Counted from the stretch's first letter, positions 25,783 to 34,709 are shown. The stretch is DNA of 64,000 bases from Chryseobacterium sp. OV279 (GCF_900128945.1 NZ_FQUD01000001.1:310001-374000); one strand, 5' to 3'. Notes: generated from the sequence alone by a model not told the origin. A program made the numbers and translations.

Positions 25783-26442
25783 TTAAAATAGAGGTTCTCC
25801 GTTTAAATCTGTTGTCAGGACTTCACTCATATAATCAAAAAATGGACGCATGGCTAATAAGGTGAGAAGAACTTCTTTTTGAAAACTGTCTGATAGAACC
25901 TCCTTATCTGTAAATTTTCTCATCACGACATATTGTTTCTTTCTGATCAAATCAATGGCAGGATGATTTTTATCAAAACCTCTCGGAGCTGTTTTTACAG
26001 CATCCCCTTCAATTTCTCCGAAGTGTTTTTTGAAAGTTTCATCAGACCTAATCTTGTCAATTTCTCTGGTACTAATTTCAAATTCTTTACGGATACGCAG
26101 TAGATCTTTAGCTTCCGGACCCCAGAATCCACCTCCCACAAAACTGTTTCCAGGCTCAAGCTGAATATAATATCCGCCTCTTAACATCGGTTTGGAACGG
26201 GAATATCCAACCCCGAAATTATTTTTATATGGCGTAGGATCCTTGGAAAAACGGACATCCCTGTAAATTCTGAAAATATGAATGCCTTTTAAGTTATCAT
26301 GTTCCTGAAGTTCATTGTAAATCTGCGTGAAAAAAACTTTATTGTCTTTGAGTACCGAATCAAATTCCGCTTTATGTTTTGTAAACCATTCACGGTTGTT
26401 GTTCTTTTCGAGTTGCTTAAGGAATTCAAAGGTTTTTTTCAT
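25783..26442 (-). CDS. DUF2461-family protein
   Basis: 219 residues. The family pattern is plain: FEFLKQLEKNNNREWFTKHKAEFD at the N-terminus, FRIYRDVRFSKDPTPYKNNFGVGYSR in the middle, and GGYYIQLEPGNSFVGGGFWGPEAKDLLRIRKEF with the conserved Gly-rich turn. DUF2461 proteins are widespread, soluble and of unknown function. Stop and terminator are 27 bases apart; the gene may be a single unit. Confidence 0.85.
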   Translation of the reverse strand: MKKTFEFLKQLEKNNNREWFTKHKAEFDSVLKDNKVFFTQIYNELQEHDNLKGIHIFRIYRDVRFSKDPTPYKNNFGVGYSRSKPMLRGGYYIQLEPGNSFVGGGFWGPEAKDLLRIRKEFEISTREIDKIRSDETFKKHFGEIEGDAVKTAPRGFDKNHPAIDLIRKKQYVVMRKFTDKEVLSDSFQKEVLLTLLAMRPFFDYMSEVLTTDLNGEPLF

Positions 26443-26514
26443 GATATTAGGTATATATTGATTATATGGCTCTGTTCAAAATGGAAGATGGGAAATAAAG
26501 ATATTTCGTCATTT

Positions 26515-27168
26515 TTATGAGTCTGTAAAATTGATTTCCATTTCAGGAAGTTTTTTCAATGCTCTTGTTTTGCGGATTATTTCAATGATTTTTACTGTAA
26601 ATTTATGGTGACCTCCGGAATCTGCCATCAGAAAACTGACGTTGTCTTTTAATTCATTTAGCCACTCTCCCGGATGATCGGCTTGTAATAGTTTTTGATA
26701 ATACTCATTTTGTTCCACTACATCATTCGTCAGTCCGCATATGGTTCCTCTATGATAGTTTCCCCAAATATCTTCGCTGGTGTAGATCTGGCTCAAAATA
26801 AATGGTTTGGCTTTATGGATGTTTTGAAGATTTTCTCTATATTCCAGCACCTTGTTAAGGGCCAGATCGCAAAGTTTTTCAATCTCTTTTGAAAAACGAT
26901 CTTCATTTCCATCATATTCTATAAAATCAACATCCAGCCTGGAACCTATGTCAAATGAAAAATAGATTTGCTCATGCCAATTGAAGTTGATACCAACATT
27001 AAGCGTCGTTCCCTGCCTTCCTGTAAAGGGTTGGAACTCTATGACGGTGGTGCACCAACCTTTATCATCAAGCCAGATTCTTGATTTCCCTTTTTGTTTT
27101 ATGCCGTAAGGGGTAAATATTTTTTTTGCTGTTTTATTGATGATTTTTGAATAGTCCGGTGGTGTCAT
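26515..27168 (-). CDS. Hypothetical protein, possibly DUF4304-like
   Basis: 217 residues, soluble. The N-terminus IINKTAKKIFTPYGIKQKGKSRIWLDDKGWCTTVIEFQPF, then GTTLNVGINFNW, resembles the start of DUF4304-type proteins, in which a small beta-sheet follows an N-terminal helix. The C-terminal half (QNIHKAKPFILSQIYTSEDIWGNYHRGTICGLTND, GEWLNELKDNVSFLMADSGGHHKF) is less clear. The family assignment is tentative. It lies in a run of small accessory genes. Confidence 0.55.
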   Translation of the reverse strand: MTPPDYSKIINKTAKKIFTPYGIKQKGKSRIWLDDKGWCTTVIEFQPFTGRQGTTLNVGINFNWHEQIYFSFDIGSRLDVDFIEYDGNEDRFSKEIEKLCDLALNKVLEYRENLQNIHKAKPFILSQIYTSEDIWGNYHRGTICGLTNDVVEQNEYYQKLLQADHPGEWLNELKDNVSFLMADSGGHHKFTVKIIEIIRKTRALKKLPEMEINFTDS

Positions 27169-27256
27169 ATTATCGTATTAGAATCGTAAAGTGCTTATTA
27201 TTTTTTATTTCCAAATGCTGTCACAATTGCCCATATCTCATAAGCATATCAAAAAA

Positions 27257-28129
27257 TTAAGGAACCGGAAATCCTGTACTTTCCGACCAGAGGGTAAACC
27301 AATCCTGCAATTCCATAACGACGGTGGCGGCTGTCATCAGATTGGCTATTCTTGACGGATCAGCAGTACCACAAACCGGTAAAATCCCGGCAGGATGTTT
27401 TAAAATCCATGCCAGAAGAATAATATCTGCAGGAACATCATATCGGGTAGAAAAATCTGAAAGTATCTTTTTTAAACGCTGAGTCTGATCATTATTCTCT
27501 TTAAAAACAGTTCCCAGCGGTGACCAGCACATCGGTGTAATATGGCGGGTCTGCATATGATCTAAACTGCCGTTAATCATCGCTTCAAAATCAGTAATGG
27601 AAAAGCTGATTTGATTATAATTGACTTTAATTTTTGTCTCAATCAGATCCGTTTGCAATGGCGTAAAATTCGAAACACCAAAATCCAGAATTTTCCCTTC
27701 CTGTTTAAGTTTTTCGATAGCCTCCGCAATTTCATCAGCTCTCATTAACGGGCTGGGACGATGCAGCAGCAGTAAGTCTAAATAATCCGTGTGAAGGTTT
27801 TTCAGCGACTGCTCAACGGATTCAATGATATAGGAAGCAGAATAATCGTAATGTTTTACGGAGTTATTTCTGTTGTCAGATTGCATTTGAATACCACATT
27901 TGGAGATCAGCTGTATAGTGCTCCGGTCTATGGTACTTTCTTTGAAAGCTTTTCCAAAAGCAGCTTCAGTTGTATAGTCTCCATAAATATCTGCATGATC
28001 AAAAGTCGTGATGCTATTTTCCAGACAAGTGTGCATCAGTTTGATCATCTGTTGAGTACTGCAGTTTTTACCCCAAACTCCCCACGTCATGGTACCGGCA
28101 ATAATCTTCGAAAATGGTGTTTTATTCAT
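27257..28129 (-). CDS. Aldo/keto reductase
   Basis: 290 residues forming a (beta/alpha)8 barrel. The catalytic tetrad is recognisable: Asp and Tyr in TTFDHADIYGDYTTEAAFG, Lys in LISKCGIQ, His in LLLLHRPSP. The NADPH-binding end appears as LPVCGTADPSRI. Layout and motif wording are close to the E. coli YdhF branch. Substrate unknown, probably a small carbonyl. Its start is 17 bases after the stop of a small membrane-protein gene. Confidence 0.87.
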   Translation of the reverse strand: MNKTPFSKIIAGTMTWGVWGKNCSTQQMIKLMHTCLENSITTFDHADIYGDYTTEAAFGKAFKESTIDRSTIQLISKCGIQMQSDNRNNSVKHYDYSASYIIESVEQSLKNLHTDYLDLLLLHRPSPLMRADEIAEAIEKLKQEGKILDFGVSNFTPLQTDLIETKIKVNYNQISFSITDFEAMINGSLDHMQTRHITPMCWSPLGTVFKENNDQTQRLKKILSDFSTRYDVPADIILLAWILKHPAGILPVCGTADPSRIANLMTAATVVMELQDWFTLWSESTGFPVP

Positions 28130-28146
28130 ATCTTTTTATGTCCTGT

Positions 28147-28635
28147 TTATCTGAATGTTTCTTTTAACTCATCAAGATAGGAGAATTTTTCATATCCTAA
28201 ATATTTGAATTTGCTTTCAATATAATTTTTTACATCGGTATAATTCAGATGATAAAACTGAGAGATTTTAATGATTTTATGATTGTCTTTATATAGATAC
28301 AAATACTCGTATGTTCCTCCCTTTGAGGATAAATGACTGTACTTCCATCCTTCTATTTCAGAGAATAGGTATGATTTTGTTTGGAGACCAAAAAATCGTT
28401 TTTCAATGATTTCGTCTTTTTTGATTTCTACGGATATGTATTTGGTTCTGATTTCTCCAAAAAACAGGACGATAAAAGAGAAGATAAGTATGCCCGGAAG
28501 AAAAATTTTAGGAAATAATTTATCATCATAATAAGGATCACTAAAAATGGATGGAAAAATACGAATCATTCCATACACTAAACCGATGAGGACGGGTAGG
28601 ATCAATACTGATTTTATGGTGAATTTTGTTTTCAT
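28147..28635 (-). CDS. Hypothetical membrane protein, PH-like
   Basis: 162 residues. Two transmembrane helices (about 9-28 and 44-62) are followed by a cytoplasmic region KYISVEIKKDEIIEKRFFGLQTKSYLFSEIEGWKYSHLSSKGGTYEYLYLY (positions 68-118), whose alternating strands resemble a bacterial PH-like domain. The rest ends in a helix, YIESKFKYLGYEKFSYLDELKETF. Similar design to the gene at 19596. Function unknown. Confidence 0.6.
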   Translation of the reverse strand: MKTKFTIKSVLILPVLIGLVYGMIRIFPSIFSDPYYDDKLFPKIFLPGILIFSFIVLFFGEIRTKYISVEIKKDEIIEKRFFGLQTKSYLFSEIEGWKYSHLSSKGGTYEYLYLYKDNHKIIKISQFYHLNYTDVKNYIESKFKYLGYEKFSYLDELKETFR

Positions 28636-28663
28636 AAGGCATAAAGAGGGCTTTCCAGTTTAT

Positions 28664-29251
28664 TTAATCCTTTTCGATCACAAAACCATGAGACCGAAGA
28701 TATTCATCCATATCCACATCAAAAGGAACATCAAATCCGTTATCCATATCAAACACTCCGCCTGCACCATCTGAAGACTCTAAAAATCCGATTGTTTTAG
28801 ACTGCGTTTGTTCTTTGGCGTTTCTCCAGCAGTTCATTAAGAAATCACTTTCCAAGCCGAACTGGTTTTCCCAGTAATGCGCATAGTCTAATTGATTATA
28901 TGCATTAAGATAGGGAGAATAATCAATATTATTTTCATTCAGCACCTTTTTGCATAATTCCTCAACATCCATATAAGAATAATCTTCGAATGAATGGTCT
29001 TTCAAATGAAGCTCTGCCATCTGAATGGTTTTATCCGGGGAATAATATTCATAATGAGGCAACGCAAATAAAAAGCTTAACGGACTTGAAGCATAATAAT
29101 ACAGGCTGATCACCTCAATTTTTTTATCATCCTCCCTGAATGTATATTTTGAATGTAAAACATCCACCAGGAATTGAGTGACTGTTTTTTCTCTGGGCAG
29201 CAGAAAAGTATTTTTAAAAGCTTCGTCTATTTTTGTTTCTATTTTCTTCAT
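28664..29251 (-). CDS. Hypothetical acidic protein, immunity-like
   Basis: 195 residues, no signal. Acidic and aromatic-rich: SLYYYASSPLSFLFALPHYEYY, DYSYMDVEELCKKVLNENNIDYSPYLNAYNQLDYAHYWENQFGLESDF, and the C-terminal DGAGGVFDMDNGFDVPFDVDMDEYLRSHGF. The size, acidity and solitary position are those of polymorphic-toxin immunity proteins, but I cannot name a family and no cognate toxin is near. This is a guess from general features. Confidence 0.5.
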   Translation of the reverse strand: MKKIETKIDEAFKNTFLLPREKTVTQFLVDVLHSKYTFREDDKKIEVISLYYYASSPLSFLFALPHYEYYSPDKTIQMAELHLKDHSFEDYSYMDVEELCKKVLNENNIDYSPYLNAYNQLDYAHYWENQFGLESDFLMNCWRNAKEQTQSKTIGFLESSDGAGGVFDMDNGFDVPFDVDMDEYLRSHGFVIEKD

Positions 29252-29282
29252 ATCCTGTTCACTTTTTGTGGTTGTAAAAATA

Positions 29283-29312
29283 AAGAAACCGTTCTGGAAA
29301 ATGGAACGGCTT
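29283..29312 (-). terminator. Intrinsic terminator of the gene at 29356
   Basis: CCGTTC (29289-29294) pairs with GAACGG (29304-29309) around a 9-base loop; TTTCTTTATTTTT follows on the minus strand. Confidence 0.6.
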
Positions 29313-29355
29313 CATCCTATTTAATGTTTTTTTTGAATGCTTTTTAGTACAGTCA

Positions 29356-29892
29356 TTACTGTCTAAGCTGCTTATCGTGGTATTTTTGTGTTTTGGTATA
29401 CCATAGTGAAAATCCAGCAACCATCAATACACACCCTATCAATAATAATATGAGTATAGGGATGAATGTATATACCTTAATATTTTCGTGATTTTTCTTC
29501 AGATTGTTCTCGGTGTGAAAGGCTTTGTCACCCAATAGTAAATTATCCAATTCAAATTCTTTCAGTTTTTCATAATCTCGTTCAAAATCCTCTTTGTTAT
29601 TTATTTTGGAATACTCCGGTTCAGTTATTTTTAAGGTATTTTCTATGCCATAATTGACTTTTATTTTTATTCGGAGCATTTCAATTTTCTCGTCCAGAAT
29701 GATTCTTTTCGAATCACTCTGAGATTTTTCCAAAAGAATTTTTGAATGATTTATATTACTGTTTACAATGCTGTTCTCAAAGGATTGTTGATTATTTACG
29801 AAAATATAAATAGCTAGTGCGAAAATGGCCAATCCAAAGATGGATATGAATTTGTATAGATTGTCAGTGGGTATGTCCGGGGTTTTAAACAT
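29356..29892 (-). CDS. Hypothetical membrane protein with coiled coil
   Basis: 178 residues. A transmembrane helix (about 12-31, YKFISIFGLAIFALAIYIFV) is followed by a long polar helix-forming region (SFENSIVNSNINHSKILLEKSQSDSKRIILDEKIEMLRIKIKV, about 36-78), then a second helix pair KVYTFIPILILLLIGCVLMVAGFSLWYTK near 138-166. The extended middle loop probably lies in the periplasm or between membranes. No family recognised. The two-helix plan recalls small membrane accessory proteins. Confidence 0.6.
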   Translation of the reverse strand: MFKTPDIPTDNLYKFISIFGLAIFALAIYIFVNNQQSFENSIVNSNINHSKILLEKSQSDSKRIILDEKIEMLRIKIKVNYGIENTLKITEPEYSKINNKEDFERDYEKLKEFELDNLLLGDKAFHTENNLKKNHENIKVYTFIPILILLLIGCVLMVAGFSLWYTKTQKYHDKQLRQ

Positions 29893-30128
29893 GGTGGTTG
29901 GTTTTATTAAGTATAACGAAATTTTGAGAGTATATTTTATAAAGATTTATTTACTGCACAAAGTACGGAAGCTTTATGAAACTGGAGAGGTATTTATTTT
30001 CATTAAAATTCTTCAATCTTCAAATTTTTAAAGTCAATTTTTCTTTTCCTGAACGGGTTCTTTACTGTTGCTTTTATACTCATTACCTAGATGCGTTGGT
30101 GCAGACCTTTGTTTAAGATATTTAATCT

Positions 30129-31064
30129 TCACTGGCTGTTACTTGCAGAAAGTAGACTTTCGCTAATATCTGCCACCTGTATGCTTTTAATCGCTGAGCT
30201 GGTGAGAGACGTTGTACTTCCACCAATGATGTATAATTTATTGTTGTATACTTCCGCTGCAGCGTGTCTTCTGGGAATCATATTGGATGATAACTGATGT
30301 AATTTATGGGTTGTTGTATCAAAATAGGCCAGGAAAGATTGATTATTAAAACCGCCTACAATAAAAATCTTATGACCGGATACAGCTAATGCGTGCCCGG
30401 ATATGCCAACGGGCATTGTGTACTTATCGATCCAACGATTAGTATTGAGATCGTAAACATTGATCAGACGGGATGGAGTCCCGTTAAAACCACCAATGAC
30501 ATAAAGCTTATCATTAACAATTTTACCTTTTGCTTCTCTGGCTGTGGGCATATTGGGTAATGGATTCCAGGTATTTGAAGCAATATCATAGTACTGGAAT
30601 TTATTAGAAAATACGGTGGTTGCAGCTCCATTTAATCCGCTGCCGCCAAATACATATATTCTGCCATTATGGATTGCTGAACCTGAATTTCCTGTATAGG
30701 AACGATTTACAGCCCCCTTCGATATTGTATTGGTGGCAAGGTCTACAATTTCAAGATGGCTGTTTCCCCAACCGTTAAAAATATAAATTTTATTATGGTA
30801 AGTCTCCGAAGTAGCAAATTTTTTGGGAAGTAGCGTAGAATTGAACATACTCCAGCTATTATTGGTGATATTATATTTTTCAACATACTTTGCATCACTT
30901 GCTTTTTCCTGATACCCATTGCTCACATAGATATCATCATTCACGATGACACTGGCTGTGGCACCTCTGCCTGCAGACATATTGGCGAGATTTTTAAAAT
31001 GAAGTGTTTGTGCGTGCGCTAACAATGAGCAAAAAAATGAAAGGAATAATAATTTTATTTTCAA
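30129..31064 (-). CDS. Secreted kelch-repeat protein
   Basis: 311 residues. MKIKLLFLSFFCSLLAHAQ is a signal peptide. From residue 22 on there are five or six kelch repeats with the GG-Y/W pattern: DIYVSNGYQEKASDAKYVEKYN, KIYIFNGWGNSHLEIVDL, RIYVFGGSGLNGAATTVFSNKFQYYD, KLYVIGGFNGTPSRLINVYDL, KIFIVGGFNNQSFLAYFD, KLYIIGGSTTSLTSSAIKSIQ. This builds a beta-propeller. No catalytic domain or T9SS tail follows. It is probably a periplasmic or surface binding protein. Confidence 0.8.
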   Translation of the reverse strand: MKIKLLFLSFFCSLLAHAQTLHFKNLANMSAGRGATASVIVNDDIYVSNGYQEKASDAKYVEKYNITNNSWSMFNSTLLPKKFATSETYHNKIYIFNGWGNSHLEIVDLATNTISKGAVNRSYTGNSGSAIHNGRIYVFGGSGLNGAATTVFSNKFQYYDIASNTWNPLPNMPTAREAKGKIVNDKLYVIGGFNGTPSRLINVYDLNTNRWIDKYTMPVGISGHALAVSGHKIFIVGGFNNQSFLAYFDTTTHKLHQLSSNMIPRRHAAAEVYNNKLYIIGGSTTSLTSSAIKSIQVADISESLLSASNSQ

Positions 31065-31173
31065 TGGTGTTAAGATTTAGTGTTTGGTTGTATTTCTGCT
31101 AAGAATTCTATATTTTTTGAGTAGTGGAATTTAGCATGAGGATTTATTTTTCTTCATTAGCTTTTTACATCTT

Positions 31174-31818
31174 TTATTTAAAATTCTCAATATCTTCAAA
31201 CACCATAAAGTAAATTGATTCATTTCCTTTTGAAAACCCATCAACGGTTCCATCTTTTTCCATGCTTGAAGTTCTTTTGAACGTTCTGATATTTTTACCA
31301 AGGATGTTTGCAATTAAATACTCTTCGCCCACCGAATTTACTTTAAAAGCCGTTTCTTTTGTTTTCCCATCTCCATTTTTCATGATACAGTTTAATAATG
31401 TCTTTGATTGTAAAGAATATAAATAATAATTTTTGGCTTCTTTGTCTTTTTTTCTATAGGCGATTTCCAGATACGTAAGAACCTCAGGATTTATCGGATC
31501 TTTTTCTAAATATTTTTCTCCATAGATGATGGCTTTTTTCAAATTTCCCTGTGCGAAGTTTTTAGTAAAATCTAAATAATCTGTATCAAAAAAATGGGGT
31601 TTATAATTTGAAAATTTTTTTCCGTAATATAAATTTTTCACTTCTTCATCTGATAGGGAAGTTGGGTCAAATTTAAATTTATAGATTAGTTTTTCGTAAT
31701 AGAATTTTGAATTTTCATTCTGAACATCTATTTTGATAGAGTCAAGATTTATATTTTGACCAAAAATGCAAAATGAAAAGAGTGAGAAAATTGTTGTTAC
31801 ATATATTTTACGGTGCAT
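31174..31818 (-). CDS. DUF4919-like secreted protein
   Basis: I take the ATG at 31816-31818 (MHRKIYVTTIFSLFSFCIFGQ) as start because it begins a signal peptide; eight upstream residues are unlikely. The mature part matches DUF4919: IDVQNENSKFYYEKLIYKFKFDPTSLSDEEVKNLYYG, followed by a helical stretch AQGNLKKAIIYGEKYLEKDPINPEVLTYLEIAYRKK (TPR-like) and AFKVNSVGEEYLIANILG near the C-terminus. The family is of unknown function. Confidence 0.7.
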   Translation of the reverse strand: MHRKIYVTTIFSLFSFCIFGQNINLDSIKIDVQNENSKFYYEKLIYKFKFDPTSLSDEEVKNLYYGKKFSNYKPHFFDTDYLDFTKNFAQGNLKKAIIYGEKYLEKDPINPEVLTYLEIAYRKKDKEAKNYYLYSLQSKTLLNCIMKNGDGKTKETAFKVNSVGEEYLIANILGKNIRTFKRTSSMEKDGTVDGFSKGNESIYFMVFEDIENFK

Positions 31819-31969
31819 GCCGGAAAAAAGAGTGGCTCTCATAATGTATGTTTTAAGTGTAAGTTTTATAAGATCGATTTGAAGCTAAAAAATTTAATAC
31901 CCAAAGTTAGGGGAATTTATACAGGAAGGTAGTACAAAACAACACTGTAGTTCTTTCTTACCTTAATTA

Positions 31970-32242
31970 TTAAGTAATAAAGTCATATCCAATTTCTTTT
32001 ACTCCTTTAAAATCCTGTTTTGATTCCCTTTGGATGAGAATATCGTCTTCATTAAGTTCTTCCAGAATATATTTTAGTTTTAAAATCAGTGCTTTATTTT
32101 CAAGTAGGAAGTGATGCTCAGAAACGGGAAAACCACATTTTTTTAAAATAGAAACAGGAGTTACCACAAATTTCTTTTTTGACATTTGTAATTTTAGAAA
32201 TTCAAGTATTTTGATTTTATCTAATTCTTCTAACTCCATCAT
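31970..32242 (-). CDS. Small hypothetical protein, 90 aa
   Basis: Begins MMELEELDKIKILEFLKLQMSKKKFVVTPVSILKKCGFPVS (positions 1-41); either Met 1 or Met 2 could be the start. It is soluble and predicted mostly helical with an amphipathic helix HHFLLENKALILKLKYILEELNEDDI. Small size but a real-looking composition with many Lys and Leu. I see no family. The nearest genes on the same strand are secreted proteins of unknown function. Confidence 0.5.
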   Translation of the reverse strand: MMELEELDKIKILEFLKLQMSKKKFVVTPVSILKKCGFPVSEHHFLLENKALILKLKYILEELNEDDILIQRESKQDFKGVKEIGYDFIT

Positions 32243-32301
32243 TTTATTTACAATTAAATTTTATTGCTCAACCGAACAGGATATTAGCACGAAGTACTCT
32301 T

Positions 32302-33147
32302 TTAAAATTTCGTTTCAAAACCTTTTCGCAAGGCTTTTAATTCAGGTTCTGTTAAGTTCCTTTCATTAATCTCCTGCCAAAGCGATTGTGCTCTGTTGAG
32401 TTCTGTTATCCCTGTTTTTTTAACTGCAGCTGCCCACATCAATATAGCAAAGTCTTTTTTGTTATACATAATTCCGTCAAAGTTTATAAAAGTACCTTCA
32501 TATTTTTCGACTGTATTTGTAAAGTCTAACTTTCCTCCTTTAGACTCAGTTTTAATATATTTTTCAAGATCAGAATTTTCATCTTCATGATTATCAAAGA
32601 ATCTGTCTTTTACAATATTTTTCACTTCTTCAATGACATCACTGTACTTTAAAATCTGAAAATCTTTATTGTTGAATTTTAGAACATCATTCTTGATTAT
32701 TGCATTGTTTTTTTTGAGGTTTACTAATTCTTTTGCCCTGTTTTCTGTTATTTTCCCTTTTAATTTTGAAGGAATTTGAAAACTCTCATTTTTACTCGGA
32801 ATGACTACATTATAGAAAAAAGAATCATCTTCGTTTTTAGGAATTAGCATCAACATTCCCTTGACATTTCCTTTATCAGCAATCATAAAATAGTAAGAGG
32901 GTAATTTGCTCGAAAAATTCCAATAGTCATCTGAAGTTGGATTTTCATTGATAAAAACTGATGATTGCCTATTATCAATATTATCTTTAATGGTGTAATA
33001 ACTTGAAATTATTTCAACATTCTCAAGAGTGAAATTTTCTATTTTTTCACTGTTAAATATTGGATTCCCATTTTTATCAAGTTGAGCATACAGGTTTGAA
33101 CCCGTTAGAAAAAGCGATAATATAAGTATGAATAATTGTCTTTTCAT
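32302..33147 (-). CDS. Hypothetical secreted protein
   Basis: 281 residues with signal peptide MKRQLFILILSLFLTGSNLYAQ. Mature region is predicted alpha/beta: IENFTLENVEIISSYYTIKDNIDNR, DYWNFSSKLPSYYFMIADKGNVKGMLMLIPKNEDDSFFYNVVIP, then AKELVNLKKNNAIIKNDVLKFNNKDFQIL. The C-terminal 90 residues (EKYEGTFINFDGIMYNKKDFAILMWAAAVKKTGITELNRAQSLWQEINERNLTEPELKALRKGF) resemble a helical small-domain fold. No family recognised. Confidence 0.6.
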   Translation of the reverse strand: MKRQLFILILSLFLTGSNLYAQLDKNGNPIFNSEKIENFTLENVEIISSYYTIKDNIDNRQSSVFINENPTSDDYWNFSSKLPSYYFMIADKGNVKGMLMLIPKNEDDSFFYNVVIPSKNESFQIPSKLKGKITENRAKELVNLKKNNAIIKNDVLKFNNKDFQILKYSDVIEEVKNIVKDRFFDNHEDENSDLEKYIKTESKGGKLDFTNTVEKYEGTFINFDGIMYNKKDFAILMWAAAVKKTGITELNRAQSLWQEINERNLTEPELKALRKGFETKF

Positions 33148-33231
33148 CGGTAGTTTTAATATTTCGTTTAGTTCACAAATTTAAGCATTCATTGTTAGTA
33201 TAGATTCCCATGTCAGCGTAGGGTAGTTCTA

Positions 33232-34089
33232 TTATTTATACAATTCTCTTTCAATAAAATTATTATTTTTCTTAAAACTTTCCTGTGCCCGCTTTTCTTT
33301 TCCTTTGATGAGATCTTGTTTTGTGAGCGGATTTCCATTGGGGCCAGAAAATAATGTATCTGACATTTCTGAGGAATTGTGCATGATCTTTATATTTTTT
33401 GCAGGGTCTTTTTTATATTCATTCCAGAGCTGATTGAATTTTTCATTGGTCACAAAAATTTCTTTCATGCTTGAACTGATCATTAAAGGTTCATAATTGA
33501 GTTTTTTACTTCCAACCAGATTGAAAACATGATCCCCTTTATCGTCTGCGACACTTAAAATCAAGCCGGGAAGACCACAGAATTTGTAAGGTCCGTCCTG
33601 TATTTGAATATCATTCGTAAACCAGGCCACCCAGTTTCTTCCGCCAAAAGTGGTCGTTGCTTTCTGAACTTTAAAACCCTCAATCGTTTTTGTTTCGGGA
33701 GAGATCGTCCAGTTTATTTTGTTCTGTTCTTTTAAAGCGATATTGCTGGCACTGATGGACGTATGGTAAACCGTTTCCAGATTGGGGTAATCTTTGGAAA
33801 CCCGGAAATTAACCTTTGCCTGTTTAATTTTTGTCATATCAAAGACCATAGATTGAGAAGCTTTTCCTCGCTCAAACTGTGCTTTAAAAAGGGAATCTCT
33901 GCTGATTAACAAAGCACTGTAGAAATTGGAACCCTCTTTGGTAATGTCAAGATTTATGATTTCTTTGTCAACGTTTTCTTTGTGTAAAGAATCCATTTTA
34001 AAAGAATATTCATAGGTAAATCTTTGATTTTGAGCAAATACTAAAGAAGTGGTGAACATGAAAATTAAAAGGATCGTGAGTTTTCTCAT
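33232..34089 (-). CDS. GLPGLI-family protein
   Basis: 285 residues with signal peptide MRKLTILLIFMFTTSLVFAQ. The family name motif is present as YKFCGLPGLILSVADDKGDHVF near 175, preceded by NWVAWFTNDIQIQDGPYKF. GLPGLI proteins are abundant in Bacteroidetes, are periplasmic or outer-membrane, and have no assigned role. This one is the last clearly lineage-typical gene before the accessory island that begins near 34130. Confidence 0.88.
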   Translation of the reverse strand: MRKLTILLIFMFTTSLVFAQNQRFTYEYSFKMDSLHKENVDKEIINLDITKEGSNFYSALLISRDSLFKAQFERGKASQSMVFDMTKIKQAKVNFRVSKDYPNLETVYHTSISASNIALKEQNKINWTISPETKTIEGFKVQKATTTFGGRNWVAWFTNDIQIQDGPYKFCGLPGLILSVADDKGDHVFNLVGSKKLNYEPLMISSSMKEIFVTNEKFNQLWNEYKKDPAKNIKIMHNSSEMSDTLFSGPNGNPLTKQDLIKGKEKRAQESFKKNNNFIERELYK

Positions 34090-34129
34090 TTTTTGATTGA
34101 TGGGTTTAAATAGAATTTATTTTTAATTA

Positions 34130-34172
34130 TTAGCTAACACCCAAATTTATGCATTGTGACGATATTAGACAC
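34130..34172. repeat. Short attC-like repeat (S1) at island border
   Basis: Read on the minus strand, the unit starts GTCTAATATCGTCAC and ends AATTTGGGTGTTAGCTA. Its right half matches the repeat at 40643-40680 (CACAATGCATAAATTTGG versus CGCAATGCATCAATTTGG) and the one at 39213. The GTTAGC and yyTAAy ends are reminiscent of integron attC core sites. Confidence 0.5.
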
Positions 34173-34203
34173 AAAAAAAATCGCTTCACAAGAGAAGCGA
34201 TTT
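34173..34203 (-). terminator. Intrinsic terminator of the SymE-like gene
   Basis: AAATCGCTTC (34178-34187) and GAAGCGATTT (34194-34203) form a 10-base-pair stem with a 6-base loop; TTTTTTTTGTG follows on the minus strand. Confidence 0.8.
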
Positions 34204-34208
34204 ATATA

Positions 34209-34403
34209 TTATTTCTTCCTTTTATCAAGAGTGATTGTCAGCTTGTTTTTCTTTTCTTCTATGTTCACCATTTGTCCTTCTTTAAAGCCTATTTTATCAA
34301 GCCATTTTCCCTTGAGACGGGTCTCAGAAACAGTTGTTATTTTGTAAGTACCTGTCTGATATCTTGTATAGATTTTGAGTCTTCTTGAATTAATCATTGT
34401 CAT
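34209..34403 (-). CDS. SymE-like type I toxin family protein
   Basis: The ATG at 34401-34403 (MTMINSRRLKIYTRYQTG) is preferred over an earlier ATG that adds 13 residues inside the divergent control region. The C-terminal half KGKWLDKIGFKEGQMVNIEEKKNKLTITL (about 31-59) matches SymE, an AbrB-derived protein that acts as a toxin on RNA or the nucleoid in E. coli, normally controlled by an antisense RNA. Divergent to two XRE regulator genes, with two TGTCA-type palindromes between. No antisense RNA promoter was identified, so whether it is a type I toxin or is instead controlled by the XRE protein is open. Confidence 0.7.
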   Translation of the reverse strand: MTMINSRRLKIYTRYQTGTYKITTVSETRLKGKWLDKIGFKEGQMVNIEEKKNKLTITLDKRKK

Positions 34404-34419
34404 ATAATTACATGACAAT
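34396..34419. promoter_or_regulatory. Palindrome 1 of the SymE-XRE control region
   Basis: ATTGTCAT (34396-34403) and ATGACAAT (34412-34419) are exact inverted repeats with an 8-base spacer and overlap the chosen SymE start. A probable operator for one of the XRE proteins. Confidence 0.6.
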
Positions 34420-34421
34420 TT

Positions 34422-34441
34422 TGTCAACAAATTAGCTGACA
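34422..34441. promoter_or_regulatory. Palindrome 2 of the SymE-XRE control region
   Basis: TGTCA (34422-34426) and TGACA (34437-34441) share the same half-site as palindrome 1 with a 10-base spacer. It lies 10 bases before the XRE start codon at 34451. Confidence 0.5.
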
Positions 34442-34450
34442 TTTGGTTTT

Positions 34451-34669
34451 ATGACCAGAGCGAAATTAAAGATAGAATTAGGTAAGCAAATCGTTATGCT
34501 TCGTCAACAGAAGGGCTGGAGCCAGTCTGATCTTGCCCGTGCGTGTAACAAAGACCGTCAGGCAATTGAAAAATTGGAAAACGGTAAAGTAAATCCTACG
34601 CTTTATACTTTGTTGGAAATAGCCAATGCGTTGGAGGTTTCTTTGCCGGAGCTGGTGGATTTGGGTTGA
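34451..34669 (+). CDS. XRE-family HTH regulator, 72 aa
   Basis: One helix-turn-helix domain and almost nothing else: LGKQIVMLRQQKGWSQSDLARACNKDRQAIEKLENGKVNPTLYTLLEIANALEVSLPELVDL (about 10-71). This is the lambda-repressor/Cro-like fold. Divergent from the SymE-like gene and followed by a second small XRE gene. It probably represses the shared promoter region through the TGTCA palindromes. Such a module looks like a toxin plus its regulator, but direct evidence of neutralisation is missing. Confidence 0.9.
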   Translation: MTRAKLKIELGKQIVMLRQQKGWSQSDLARACNKDRQAIEKLENGKVNPTLYTLLEIANALEVSLPELVDLG

Positions 34670-34709
34670 TAAATAAAGTTTCTTAATTGCTTTGATAACG
34701 GTAATTACC

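Noticed and set aside
33170..33212. A seventh attC-like repeat before the GLPGLI gene
   Set aside because: TACTAACAATGAATGCTTAA followed by ATTTGTG resembles S1 weakly, but only about half the positions match and the closing GTTAGC is missing.
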